Part shown: piece after piece, positions 23,051 to 34,140 of the stretch
Layout: each line of letters opens with the position of its first letter
Position numbering within the stretch: position 1 is the stretch's first letter
Source of the DNA: Entophlyctis helioformis
Lineage: Eukaryota > Chytridiomycota > Chytridiomycetes > Chytridiales > Chytriomycetaceae
Assembly (NCBI GenBank): GCA_025526915.1
Contig: JAHLKH010000080.1
Coordinates: 49,055 to 113,054 of the forward strand
Direction: 5' to 3'
DNA: 64,000 nucleotides
The notes under the pieces: model-generated
What the model saw: the letters and a program-made list of their open reading frames with translations, nothing else
Databases searched by the model: none
What the model was told of the DNA's origin: nothing
Program-made: the position numbers and the translations under genes

Positions 23051-25806
23051 ATGACTTCGTCGCCCATCGACCCGCTGCACATGGCCGCCATCCTGTCCGA
23101 CGGCCTGCTCAAGCCCAAGCCGGCACCGCCCCTGGCCGCCATCAGCATCGCCCCGTCGGCTGCTTCTGCAACCACTGCAACCACTGCAACCACCACTGCA
23201 ACCACCACTGCAACCACCACTGCAACCACCACAACCACAACCAGCCATGCCAGCCACGCCAGCCACGCCAGCCACGCCAGCCACGCCAGCCACGCCAGCC
23301 TTGCGAGCATCCCGCCTCTGAGCCACGCCTCGTCGGCCTCGTCCTTGTCGAGCACCAACAGCACTTCCACAAGCAGCACTTCTACCTCCGTGACCACCGC
23401 TGCCAGTATCGACCTCCGCAGCGACCCCCGCAGCGACCCCCGCAGCCCGTCGGCCCTGTCGCCCGCCGAGCGCCGCAACGGCTCGGGCCTGCACGACATG
23501 GGCATCCGTGCCCGCCACATGTCCATGGAGTTCCTCAACGTCGACCTGGACGTCATCATGGGCAACTCGCCTGTTTCAGACTCGCCCGCTGCCGGCCTTG
23601 AACTGCCCAAGCAGCCTGCCCAGCCTGCCCAGTCCGAGCACGCCGACCAGCTGGCCGCCCTGCGATCGCCCTCCAAGCCGTCTACCTCCAAGACCGCCAG
23701 CACCGCCTCGGACGCCTCGCCGCTGTCGCTGTCGCTGCCACGGGTCGACTCGAAGCGGCCGCTGGACGAGGGCATGGACGCCGCAGAGGCGCTCTACGAC
23801 TCGATCCGCAACCAGGTGCTCGCTGGCTCGGCCGCCTCTGCCTCTACGTCTGCCCCATCTACGTCTGCCCCTACGCCTGCCCCATCTACGTCTGCCCCTG
23901 CCACCCCTGCACCCGCCACCCCTGCACCCGCACACAACGCCATGCCCGACGCCAACGACGCCGACGACGCCGACGATGCGTCGCCCGAGTCGTCGCCGGC
24001 CGCCTCGCCCGTGCTGCCTGTGCACGGCCTGCCCGGCCCCATGGACGTGCTGTCGCCGGCCATCGCGTCGCCCGCCGCGCCGGCCTTTGACCCGCCCGCG
24101 CCGCTCCGCCACCACTCGCTCACCTGGTCCGTGGCGTCGCAGGAGGGCTACCGCATCACCGACGCCCAGACGCGTGCCCGCGCCAAGCTGCACACGTGCA
24201 TCGAAGACGTGCACTTCCCGCGCCTCGACCAGCAGCAGGCCCCGCCCGTCACAGACCCGCACACCCGCGACTTCCCCCGCCTGTCCCACTCGGCCATGGC
24301 AAAGAACGGCGCAAAGGTCTTTATCGTCGCCGACGGCCACGGCGGCCACGAGGCCCCGCACTTTTTCGTCGGCCGCGTCGCCTCCAACCTGCTGGCCCTC
24401 CTCGACGCCCGCTACTGGGACCTGAGCCTGCTCGAGCACCGCACTGCCCTCTCGGCAGAGGTCACGTCCATCTTTGGCATCCTCGACGCAGAGTACGCCG
24501 CCATCAAGGTCGCCCAGTACCGCGCCTGGGTCGACGCCGGCGCCGCGCAGAGCAAGCGTCCCTGCGACGATGGCTGCACCATGGTCGCCAACATCGTCTT
24601 TAGCGAGTGGATCGTCAACTGCAACGTGGGCGACTCGCGCACCGTCGTCGGCGCCAAGCTGCCCTGGTCCACCTACGCCGCAAACTCTGGCGCCCCGGGC
24701 GGCGGCTCGTCGTCGTCGCTGTCCTCGACCTCCTCTGCCCCCGCGTCCATGTTTACCAACAAGCCCGCCCGCGCGTCAGAGTGGATCCAGCTCTTCTCGT
24801 CCGAGGACCACAACATGATGCACCCCGAAAAGGTGGCCAGCATCCACGCCAACAACGGCAAGTTCCTGGACCCCCAGGGCACATGCTTCATGCAGGTCGA
24901 CATCCAGCCCTTCAACGTCCGCGGCATGAAGCCCTACACCGAGCTCAACGGTGCGCGCATCTTCCGCCCCATCTCGGACGCCATCCGCGCCGTGGGCTGC
25001 TCGCACCGCCGCACGCTCAACCTCACGGCAACCATGGGCGATCTGCTCTTCAAGATCAAGCCCGCCATTCTCTCCGCGGCCCCTGATATCCGCTTCATCA
25101 AGCTCGAGCCTGGCATGGACTATGTGCTCGTGGCTGCCACGGACGGCGTCTGGGACCACCTGTCCATCCAGTACCCTCCCGCTGCCCAAAACGACCGCAT
25201 CCTCTCGTACGTCACCCGTGCCGTCCAGCACGTCACCAACCCAGTTTCTGCCCCGTCGCAACAGGTCCAGCTGCTCCGCGGTCAGCACCACGCCGCTGCT
25301 GCATCTGCACCCGCTCTTGGCGCGTCGATCCATGATCGTGGCAAGACCCCTCGCCCGACTTTGACTCGGAGATGACCGATGCGGCGCCTCCTCGGTCTGT
25401 CATGGCAGCAAGCGGCTTGGCAGACGAGCTGCTCAACGCACAGCACCAGCAGCGCACAAAGCTGTACGATGTCCTCAGCCACTGCTCAGACGTCCTGGTG
25501 CACCGCGAGACCGAAGGCACCCATCTGCGCGACGAGGGCCTCTTCATCCCGGGCTTGTTCAGATACGACGACGCAACAGCCATGATCCTCTACTTTACGT
25601 ACGCACCGCCAGAGACGGTCGCGCCGTCTGCGCCCGTGATCAAGAACGCCGCACCCATCGCCACGTCCAACGCAGGACCCAACGGCCATGCCCATGCCCG
25701 CGCACCCTCTGCTCACTACCAGCACCCATCGCCTGCCGCTTCGCCCGGCCAGGCGTGGTTCCCCAACGGCGGAAGCTCGGCGTCTGGCGTGAACCAAGGA
25801 CGGTAG
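23051..25806 (+). CDS. PP2C-type Ser/Thr phosphatase with long disordered N-terminus
   Basis: Main frame 23051-25375, continued at 25372-25806 after a one-base frame break near 25350; with one base added, 918 residues. The first 350 residues are low complexity: Thr-rich and then (SHA)n repeats encoded by nine-base units. The catalytic domain starts near residue 360 with VADGHGGHE (metal-binding), GDSRTVV and VAATDGVWDHLS. The final beta strand, RYDDATAMILYF, lies only in the second frame, which shows the two parts belong together. A metal-dependent (Mg/Mn) phosphatase; target pathway unknown. A loop around residue 560 is enlarged by a Ser-rich insert. Confidence 0.85.
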
Positions 25807-26296
25807 TCGCGGCGAACCATGCCGGCCACTGCTCACCGTCTCATCACCTGCACCGCATACACCCTTTCTAGTTTCGGCCCTATCACCCCTCTTTTTTATT
25901 TTTGTGTGTTGTTTGTGTCGTACACGGCCAGTCTCGGGCTGCATGGTCTGTTGCCTGGCTGGGGACCCGACGTTTCTGTTTCTGTTGCTTTGCATCGCCT
26001 TCTTTATGAACCTTATTGATTGTGATGTTGTCTTACGTTTTCCAGAAACCTCGCGCCACGCGTCATGAGGTTTTCGTGGATCTGGATCTGGATTGGGATC
26101 TGGATGGTGTGGATGTTGAGCAGATGCCATCATCAACCATGGATGACGGCACGGCATGCCTGTTTGCATGTGACGTGGGGGTTGTGCACCTTGCCCAGCA
26201 GCTTCCAGCCCAGCACAAGAACGGCGCATCAGTCTAGACTAGACTAGAGTAGAGTGGTGAAGAGTAGAGTGGACACACAACACAGCACAACACAAT
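25807..26296. other. Intergenic region
   Basis: Between the 3' end of PP2C and the tetraspanin start. A T-rich stretch (25885-25915) could be a 3' UTR. A short CTAGA-type tandem repeat lies at 26233-26257, 40 bp before the tetraspanin ATG. Nothing else seen. Confidence 0.6.
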
Positions 26297-27250
26297 ATGC
26301 GCCGCAAGACCAACCAAGGCCAGCTCATGGCAACGTACGGCCGCCTGCTGCTCATTGTCATCAACACCGCCCTCCTCGTTGCCTCGTGTTTCGCCTTGTG
26401 GATCGGCGTGCGGCTCGTGCGGTCGCCTGTGCCGTCGTTGGCCAGCACGCCAAGCGACCCTGTGACGTCGACAGCGCCGGGCAGCTCAACGACGGCTGCG
26501 CGGATGCTCGCCCAAGTCAATCTCTTCGACATTGGAGTGTGTACGTCACGTCTCACCTCACCTCGCCTCGGTTCGGTTCGTTGGTTGGGGGCAGCACACT
26601 AACACGGCAGCTGACGTCACATACAAAGCCGTGTGCGCGGTATCCGCCGCGTACATTGCCATGGCGGTCGTGGGCGTCGCTGGCGGCGTTGCGGGCACGG
26701 CGCGTGTGCTGGCAGCGTACCTCGTGGCCGTGACGGCATGTCTGGCGCTCGTCGTGGCCGTCGGCGTGTACCTCCTTGTGAGCGTGTCGCGCACCCGTGA
26801 TGCGTGGATCGCTGTGTCGGACCGCGACTGGGCCGTCTTGGGCGATGCGGGCCGTGACTACATCCAGCAGCTGGTGCGTGCCTACATGAGTGTATGCGAT
26901 CGTGTATGCTTGCAGGTATGCACAGCCATCCTAACACTCGTTTGGCGGTATCATCGGTGCAGTACGACTGTTGTGGATACGCGGTGGGTGACGGATCAGC
27001 TTACACGGGCATCTCGACACCGTACTTTGTCTCGTCGCACACCAATGCGTGTGCAGTGGCTGCCGTGTCCAATGCCACCACACCTGGCTGCTACGAGACG
27101 GCCACATCGCATATCAACACATACAGCAGGAGCGTCGGTCTCGCGTTTGTTGTGGCGTGTGTGGCACTGGGCGGCAGTGTTGCTGCTGCATGGAGTGCGC
27201 GGTCGCGGCTGATGTTCCTTGCCGACAACCGTCGCTCGCGGCACATGTGA
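26297..27250 (+). CDS. Tetraspanin-like four-helix membrane protein
   Basis: Three exons: 26297-26540, 26611-26873 and 26963-27250; 264 residues. Helix 1 about residues 15-40, helix 2 (AVCAVSAAYIAMAVVGVAGG), helix 3 (LAAYLVAVTACLALVVAVGV), a large loop with the tetraspanin hallmark YDCCGY at the start of exon 3 and a further PGCYE cysteine, then helix 4 (VGLAFVVACVALGGSVAAAW). Tetraspanins organise membrane protein clusters, and fungal ones act in infection-structure formation. This is the only complete copy; 3'-end fragments occur at 16171-16432 and 33998-34135. It lies directly upstream of LRR copy 3, an arrangement copied at 13684-16440. Confidence 0.75.
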
Positions 27251-28086
27251 TCCTGCTCGCCTGGTCGCTGTGTCTTGGTTGCCGTGCTCTCTCTTTGGCA
27301 ATACACTGGCAGATTTCTGCATTGTGGTGCGGTGTCATGGTCGGGAGGATCCAAGTGACATCACACAATGACATCAGCAGGCGGCGAATGACGTCGATCG
27401 AGTGAGAGATCGACAAGTCCTGACGAGTGTCACATCAGTCGGCACTCATCACCGCTTCCACTATCACAGACAGGCACTGGCACTGCAGCAAGGCACAAAG
27501 CATCGCAGTCCAGTCAGAATGTGAGTCGCGTTGTGAATGTCGCGTTTGGCTGGCGTGGCTGTCGTGGCAGCTGCTGCGTGGCTTGGCTGCTGCTGCTGTG
27601 ATGCGCATGCTCTGCATGCTGCTCGTGTCTGCTCGTGTCTGTTACTGCTGTTGCAATCTCTGCACTCTCTGCAGATGCCATGCCATGCCTTGCCCTGTGT
27701 GTTGCGGCTCTGCTGTGCGGCTGCCGTTGCCATTGCTCAACTGCATGGCATGGCATGGCATGGCATTGCATGACACGAGTCGCAACACAGATCTGGTGCT
27801 GCATGCCTCGCAGCTGCTGCAGAGCATCTCTGCAACCCTGCCAAAGCACGCCAGAGCACACCAGCCGACTGCTGAACACGATGCCTGTCTCGCCACACCG
27901 CCGCGTGTTCTGTCGTGCATTCTCATCGTGTTCTGCTCAACCAACACGCTGACGTCATTGCACTCCTGCCTTGCTCTCTCACTCTCTCTCGCTCTTCTGA
28001 ATCCATGCGGCCGCTTGCTGCATCCAGACAAGCCAGCCAGCCAAACCAAGTCAACCAAGGACCCCTCAGAACGCTGAACCGCACCA
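27251..28086 (+). other. Spacer and conserved region upstream of LRR copy 3
   Basis: About 835 bp shared with the other LRR copies, including a GGCAT repeat near 27744-27772. It probably contains the LRR promoter and an unresolved signal-peptide exon. A 216-codon open frame (27427-28077) exists here but its frame is not kept in the other copies. Confidence 0.5.
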
Positions 28087-29640
28087 ATGAGTCTCGCTGC
28101 CGACTGCGCCATCCTTGGCACTGCCTTTCCCACCATCTCTCAGGCACAATCACCAGCTCGTGTTGTACAACGACAGTTTCTGGTATAGTCACATGCGCCA
28201 GCAACCGGGTTACGCGAGTGTAAGTTGATCATGCCACTGGCTGCTTGTTGATGGTTGCATGACAGCACATCTGACATCCATCACACGCTTTACAGATACT
28301 TGCAATCACAGACTTTGACTGGAAGTATTCCTGATCTGACCGGTCTGACTGCATTGATCATCCTGTAAGCATGCTCATCTTGCAATGTGGTTCGTGGCAT
28401 CTGGGCACGAGACTGATTGTTGATGGCATGCTTTGTGATGTAGCAACCTGAGATCCAACAGTTTAACAGGATCTATCCCATCGTGGCTTGGCAGCATGTC
28501 ATCACTGACTTCCCTGTGCGTCTTGGTTGCACATGCATGCCGCACTTGGACCAGCAATGCTAATCTCATGAAACTGGCAGGTATCTGCAATACAACCAGT
28601 TGACTGGCACGATTCCATCGAGCCTTGGCAACTTGAACGCCCTTACCCAGTTGTCAGTACCTGAAGTGCTGCGTCGCTATTGATGCTCATGAGGTGGATG
28701 CTAATGGCGATTCTTGTAGAAATATCCAAAACAACCAGTTGACCGGATCTATCCCAGCCGGAATATTCAGCTTGCCGAACTTAAGCTATCTGTTCGTGAC
28801 CTCGCATCATCTGCATTCTGCTGACAACGACACACTGACATGCATCCGATCCTGGCTCGTGTAGTTCTTTCTCTAGCAACACGGGGTTGGATGGACCGCT
28901 GCTCTCCTTTGGTTCTACGCTGACGAGCTGTTATGGAACGGGCACTAACGTGTGTCTTGCTGCCGGACGCACTGGACATGCTTGTGGCATTACGACGCAA
29001 TGTACGCATGCGTGGCTGTTGTGAGTGGCTTCATGTGCACGCGATGACGCTGACACGCGTGAATGCACACACAGGTCCTGTCACGACGTCCACGGTTGCG
29101 ACAACTACCACTGTGCCTCCCACAACAACCTCGGATGCTCCAGTGTCGACAACCGCCGGGTCAACCACCACATTGGCTTCAATCACGACCATCCCATCGA
29201 GCACGGCTGTGCCTGCCACATCGACTTTATCCGATGTGACGTCTTCAACCATCTCGTCAAGCTCAAGTGTGCCTCCCACATTGGCATCATCAGCTGCGAC
29301 ATCGTCCACTGATGTGCCAAGCACCACAGCTTCAACTTCGTCAACAGCCGCATCAAGCTCGACTGTGCCTCCAACATCGACTGCCACGACAACCACTGCG
29401 ATCCCCACAACGACCACCTCAGCCACCACGTCTCGCACCACTGTGCCTCCAACAACAACGACCACTGCGAGTCCGCCCGGTTACATTCCACCGACTGCCA
29501 CAACAACGACTGCGTCAGTTGCTCTGCCAACTAGGACCGGTCTCACGAGTGCTGCAGATGGACGCACCGCCAGCCGTCCATCCCCCGCCACGCTGTCGAT
29601 CTGCCTGGCCGTGTCGCTCTTCTTTGTCGTCTTTATCTGA
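28087..29640 (+). CDS. LRR surface protein with Thr/Ser stalk, copy 3 (one frame break)
   Basis: Exons 28087-28219, 28296-28364, 28444-28515, 28581-28652, 28720-28791, 28877-29001 and 29075-29640, matching copies 1 and 2 in length, except that exon 1 is one base short (133 instead of 134). The missing base lies near 28125, between the AFPTIS and SSCCTTTVSG segments. The rest is in frame: four leucine-rich repeats (for example NLRSNSLTGSIPSWLGSM), Cys-containing cap, Thr/Ser stalk and hydrophobic tail. Either a decaying copy or an assembly deletion. Confidence 0.7.
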
Positions 29641-29768
29641 TGCTCTTCCATCCACCGTGTGTTTCTCTCTGTCTCCTTCCTCTCTCTAATAAGGTGCTCT
29701 TTATACCTGCCAGCTCATGATGTTTCCCATCCAAAAATACATCTCGTTTATGCCAACCCATGTATCAG

Positions 29769-31651
29769 TCATCCTTGTCTCGCCATTTGCTCCAAAAAGT
29801 TCATGTGCATGTCCGCGTCTTCGTCATACACATACTCTTCTTCCGCACCACCACCGCCATCACCACCACCACCAACGTTGCCGTTGGCGCGGTCAGGCGC
29901 TTCGTCAAGGCCAGCAAACAGCAGGCCGTAGCAGAAGGATTTGGGGTCGTTGAAATGAGCGTACGGCCGAGCCTTGTCAAGCAGCTCGCCGCAGAGGTAA
30001 CAGAAATGCGCGTTGCATGCTCCGCACTGGATATGGTTGCACCCGTCGGATTTCTGCACAAAGGCCTCGCATTGCTGGCGGCATCCCCGCATCATGCATT
30101 CCCTGTTAGTCGAGTCGGTGTGGCGCGGCACGCCAAGTGGTGCACACAGGGGGTAAGCACTCACAGGACACATTTGGCCGTTCTCCTTGATCCAGTCGCG
30201 CGACGCCTGCTCGTCAAGTACCTGCTTGACAATGCGTTCAAGCACCTTTTTGCCGTATCGTTGCTCCATTTCCGTGCGTTGCGCCGCACTCGTGGTCTCG
30301 GCAGTATACTGCTGCACCACGCGAATCAGGTTACTGATCTGGCAGTATTCGGCGTAGCCGTGCCAGCCTCGGCGGCAAAAGAAGCAGAACGCGTACGAGC
30401 AGGCCGTGCAGACGCACAGCTTGGGGTCCTTTTCAATGTTGCTGCGGATGACGGGCGACTGGCACATGGGGCGTGGGCAGTACGTGACGTCGGTGCGCGA
30501 CTCGAGGTCTTTTTTGATCACGAGGTCCTGGAACCGCACGACGAGGTCTTCAGGAAGCAGTCGTTGCAAGTCCTTCTCGGACATGCGGGACGCCGTTGCG
30601 GCTTCGGTTGCGGCGTGTTTCTTGCACGCCGAGTCCAGACATCCGACAAACGAGACGGACCCTGTTGCGTGCCTGATGGTCAGACTGCGTGTGCACATGG
30701 ACAGCGGTGCAGTGTACCAACCTTCCGAGATGAGCATGGTGAAATAGTCAACGAGACAGTCGCGGCAATAGACGTGGCCGCATCGCCTGAACTGGTAGCA
30801 GTCGTAGCCGCGCTTGGACTCGAAGCACACGCCGCAGTCGAACCGGTTCTCGTCAAACTCGCGCTGCTTGACGGCCGCATCCGTCTCCAGGATCGACTCG
30901 ACAAGCACATGTCTGTCGGGCAGATCGCGCGAGATGTTGAGCATGTTCGCAGCTGCCACGGGCTCGGAAGACGCCGACGTCGGCGTGGGTATGATGAGGC
31001 CAAGCATGTCGAGCATCTCGTTGGCGAGAAACTCGGCGAAGCGGAAGAGGACAACGTCCTTGTCCTGTTTCCACAGATCCACAAGGTGCGACTTGACGGC
31101 GATGATCTGCTGAGACGACAGCCAGGGACAGTCGAGCACAAAGACAAGGCACTGGCGTGATGGGTAGCCTTTCGGCACCTGGAAGCGGATGACGACCGAC
31201 GGCAGGTGGTGGATGACTTCGGTTGGAACAGCCGGTGACGCCGATGAGTCGACATGGGACAGCGCAAGCCGTGCCATGTCGTTGGTGGCGCTGGAGATGG
31301 GATCGCCCGAGGCAGACGGCCGGGCTGTGGTGCTGCTGGTGATGCTGCTGGTGGTGCTGCTGGTGGTGCCGTTCGAAGTGCCAGCAGGGACAGCACCACT
31401 GGCATCAGCAGCGCTGGACAGCTCGAGCGCCAGTGGCTCCCAGAGCGTGATGGGCACCTCCAGAAACCCCGTCACTTTGCCCTGCGGGGTCGTCTCGAGC
31501 ACAAACTTGTCGTCGTAGATGGCCTGTGCGAGTGCCGGTCAGCCATCCGCACAATCGAGCGCAGCACGGCCCCGCGGCAACGCACCTGCAGAGCGAGCAC
31601 CTCGCCCTCCTGGGCAGCAGCGTCGGCATCGTCCAACTCGTGGCCCGACAT
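29769..31651 (-). CDS. RWD/RBR-type E3 ubiquitin ligase, RNF14-like
   Basis: Exons 31586-31651, 30722-31523, 30661 down to about 30165-30172, and about 30102 down to 29769. The N-terminus is an RWD domain (EVLALQAIYDDKFVLE; YPSRQCLVFVLDCPWLSSQQ) with a Ser/Thr-rich insert. Then RING1 (CGVCFESKRGYDCYQF, CGHVYCRDC), an IBR zinc region (YCPRPMCQ, CSYAFCFFCRRGWHG) and RING2 (DGCNHIQCGACNAHFCYLCG). The RWD-RBR order is that of RNF14/Itt1, ligases that ubiquitinate via a RING2 cysteine thioester. The last intron cannot be placed cleanly: a GTGAGT donor after MCP does not keep phase with the only AG, so the first RING2 ligands are uncertain. Confidence 0.85.
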
Positions 31652-31718
31652 CGCCTGCACGTTTGGCCAAATTAGCGAAACCTCCTCCAACGATCGACAA
31701 ACCGTTATCTGTCGGCAT
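31652..31718. promoter_or_regulatory. Very short bidirectional promoter
   Basis: Only 67 bp separate the start codons of the RBR ligase (minus) and MscL (plus). Both are supported by conserved N-terminal sequence, so the genes must share control elements or overlap in their 5' UTRs. Confidence 0.6.
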
Positions 31719-32654
31719 ATGAACTCGCAAGGCATCAAGAAGGTTGGCTCCAACATCAAGGGCGGCGCCATGACCGGCGTCAAGGCCGTTGGCACTGTGT
31801 TTGACGACTTCAAGGCCTTCCTTGACCGGTGAGTCCGCCTGCCGCGCCGAGATACGCCACGCCACGCCAAGTCGCCAGGCCGTTGTGCACCAGCACAGCC
31901 GTCCTGTGTGGCGGATACAACTATGGCCGTGATGAGAGTGCCATCGCACGTTTGCTTGCGGCTGCGACTGCTCCTGCCACTGCACGTCGGCCGTATCCTG
32001 GCGCTGTCTAGCTGCCAGAGCTAGTCAGCAAGCCAGTGCGTCATCCCATCAAGCCAGCGGCGCATGGCTCAGTCGGCCGCACAAATTTGCTCACACGGCT
32101 GTGGCTGTGGCCTTGGACTAACATGCCTCGACACAACCACGCACGACGCCAGTGGAAACGTTGTCGACCTCGCCGTCGGTGTGGTGATTGGCGCCGCCTT
32201 CACGTCCATCGTGACGTCGTTGGTCACCGATCTCATCACGCCCATCATCGGCCTGGCCACGCCCAACCAACTCGAGAACAACTACGAGATCCTGCGCTGC
32301 CCGGGCAACATCACCAACTGCCGTGACCGCAAGTCTACGTGGAACACGCCGGCCGAGGCCAACAAGGCCGGCATCGTTACATGGAACTGGGGCCGTTTCC
32401 TGCAGACGCTCCTCAACTTTTTCGTCATTGCCGCCATCGTGTTCCTGATCGTCAAGGTCTACGCCGCCACGTTCCGTCGCGTCGCGCCGGTCGTCGAGAA
32501 GGACTGCCCCTTCTGTGCCAAGGCGATCCCCAAGGTGGCCCGTCGCTGCCCCATGTGCACGTCGCACCTGGACACGGATGATCTGACTGTGACCGAGGCC
32601 GAGGCCGAGGTGGCTGGCGACGCTCACGTCGAGATCACTCCCATCCGCAAGTGA
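31719..32654 (+). CDS. mscL: Large-conductance mechanosensitive channel (MscL) with zinc ribbon
   Basis: Two exons, 31719-31828 and 32153-32654; 203 residues. After a 30-residue amphipathic start, the join across the intron gives FLDRGNVVDLAVGVVIGAAF, the MscL pore-helix signature. A long loop and a second membrane helix (TLLNFFVIAAIVFLIVKVYA) follow. The C-terminus has CPFCAKAI and CPMC, a zinc ribbon found in some MscL proteins, then an acidic tail. MscL is a homopentamer that opens under membrane tension to release osmolytes. In fungi it is patchy, and an ancient bacterial origin is likely. For an organism with wall-less zoospores, osmotic relief is a reasonable role. Confidence 0.9.
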
Positions 32655-33038
32655 TCATTTCAATGATGGTTTGCTCCAAGTAGAATGGCAAGATGAAGGT
32701 GTATCAAAGCAAGTTACGAATGGATATCTGCAATGAAAGCTGCTGCCCGACTATCCGACACTGGCAGTATCTTCTGCTCGCTTTACTCAGTCTCAGCCAG
32801 CCGTTTTTGACAGTTCGTGTGGTTGTTGAGCTGGTTACGAGCAAGCCAGTCAGTTGGTGATAATGGTTGGCGACTTTGGGAACGTTGCATACGCTGCGCG
32901 GTACATCCATGATAGTGAGTTTGGCTGGGGACAAGCGGCGAGGTGTTGGTTGCAAGACAAGCGTTGCAAGAAAAGGGTTCGCAGGCGAAGGGCCGCGTGC
33001 CACCAACTCGTGGCGTTTGCCGCGGAACCGTTTCGCCG
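32655..33038. other. Intergenic region and left edge of the GNAT duplication
   Basis: Non-coding. From about 32917 onward it is shared with the inverted copy ending near 60887. Nothing else seen. Confidence 0.6.
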
Positions 33039-34011
33039 ATGAGCAGCGCATACGGCAAGATTGCGAGGCCGGCCGGCGTGTCTGCAGATGCGCTGCAGAG
33101 CCTGCTGCCGCTGGCGGGCACGCTGCGCGATGGCACGGCCGTCTCGCTGGTGGCGGCAGACCCGGCCAGCGCGGCCGTCGTGGGCCAGCTGCACGCTCTG
33201 CTGAACCGCATCATCGAGGACGGCGACACATACCCGCAGGTCTGTGGTGCAGCGTGTGTGTGCAGCCTGTGCAGCTTGTGTAGCCTGTGTGTGCAGCCTG
33301 TGGCAGGCCACAGTCGCTGACCGTCGGCCAGCGTGCGCACCGCCGCAGGAGGAGCCCATGACAGAAGCCGCCTTCCGCTCGTACTTTCTGTCGCACGATG
33401 CGTTTGTGGTGACCGACGACGCAGGCACCATCTACGGCGCCTTTTACGTCAAGCCCAACTTTCCCGGCCGCTGCTCCCATGTACGCTCTTGCCCGTGCAC
33501 GCTCTGCTTGCGCTTGGCTGCCGTTGCTGATCGCATGCACGACACACACGACACACACCTCACACACCGCACACACGGCACAGGTCTGCAACGGCGGGTT
33601 CATTGTCGAGCATGCGCAGCGCGGCAAGGGCGTCGGCACGGTCATGGCCAACGCGTTCAAGCAGATCGCGCCGCTGCTCGGATACAAGGCGTCCATGTTC
33701 AACCTCGTGTTCGCCAGCAACCAGGCGTCGGTCGCGCTGTGGCGCCGCACGGGGTTCGCCGAGATTGGCCGGCTGCCCGGCGCAGGCCGGCTGCGCGGGT
33801 CGGACACGCTGGTGGACGCCATCATGTTCCACTGCGCCTTTGAGACGCGCACGGTCAGTCGCTGAGCGTGCTCAAGGCGGCGGCACACGGCACACGGCAC
33901 ACGGCACACGGCAGGCTGCAGAGAGGCTGCGGTGGTCAGAGAAGTGCCAGAGGCGGGCTTGCTGGGCACAACACAATAAAGAGCTGCTCGTGTCACGGCG
34001 TGTCCAATGCC
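32917..34011 (+). repeat. GNAT segmental duplication, copy A
   Basis: About 1.1 kb nearly identical to 59813-60887 (inverted), covering the whole acetyltransferase gene with introns and flanks. Similarity stops at both ends inside unrelated sequence; the right end stops within a tetraspanin-derived fragment. Confidence 0.9.
33039..33865 (+). CDS. GNAT-family N-acetyltransferase, copy A
   Basis: Three exons, 33039-33239, 33349-33480 and 33584-33865; 204 residues. Motif A of the acetyl-CoA site is at VEHAQRGKGVGTVMANAF; the following FVF-type strand and NQASVALWRRTGF are the usual C-terminal GNAT elements. An extended N-terminal part (SLLPLAGTLRDGTAVSLVAA) precedes it. Closest in feel to the fungal GNATs that modify small molecules or protein N-termini; substrate unknown. 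The protein appears identical to copy B at 59952-60766, so the duplication is recent or the copies are being homogenised. Confidence 0.85.
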
Positions 34012-34140
34012 ACAACACCTGGCTGCTACGAGACGGCCACATCGCACATCAACACGTACAGCATGAGCGTCGGTCTCGCGTTCGTTGTGGCGTGTGTGGC
34101 ACTGGGCGGCAGTGTTGCTGCTGCGATATCTGCACTCTCT
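33998..34140 (+). pseudogene. Chimeric tetraspanin-tail remnant
   Basis: About 125 bp match tetraspanin exon 3 (loop PGCYETATSHINTYS and helix 4), then switch within a codon or two to sequence resembling the upstream region of the LRR genes. It is non-functional and lies across the right border of the GNAT duplication. Confidence 0.7.

Larger units (their letters stand above)
26990..29720 (+). repeat. Tetraspanin-tail/LRR block, copy 3 (probable source)
   Basis: Inverted relative to copies 1 and 2. It is attached to the full tetraspanin gene, so it is the likely source locus. Similarity covers tetraspanin exon 3, the spacer, the LRR gene and about 80 bp of 3' flank. Confidence 0.8.

Noticed and set aside
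23171..23300. Regular short repeats resembling a CRISPR array
   Set aside because: The units are nine bases with no unique spacers and encode a low-complexity protein segment in a eukaryotic gene.
28081..28219. Calling LRR copy 3 a definite pseudogene
   Set aside because: The single missing base is the only lesion and similar lesions occur in clearly essential genes in this window, so the sequence itself may be wrong.
29025..29312. Alternative His/Cys-rich frame through the LRR copy 3 stalk
   Set aside because: It ends early at a stop and lacks the hydrophobic tail. The phase-1 GTACGC donor gives the Thr/Ser frame in all three copies.
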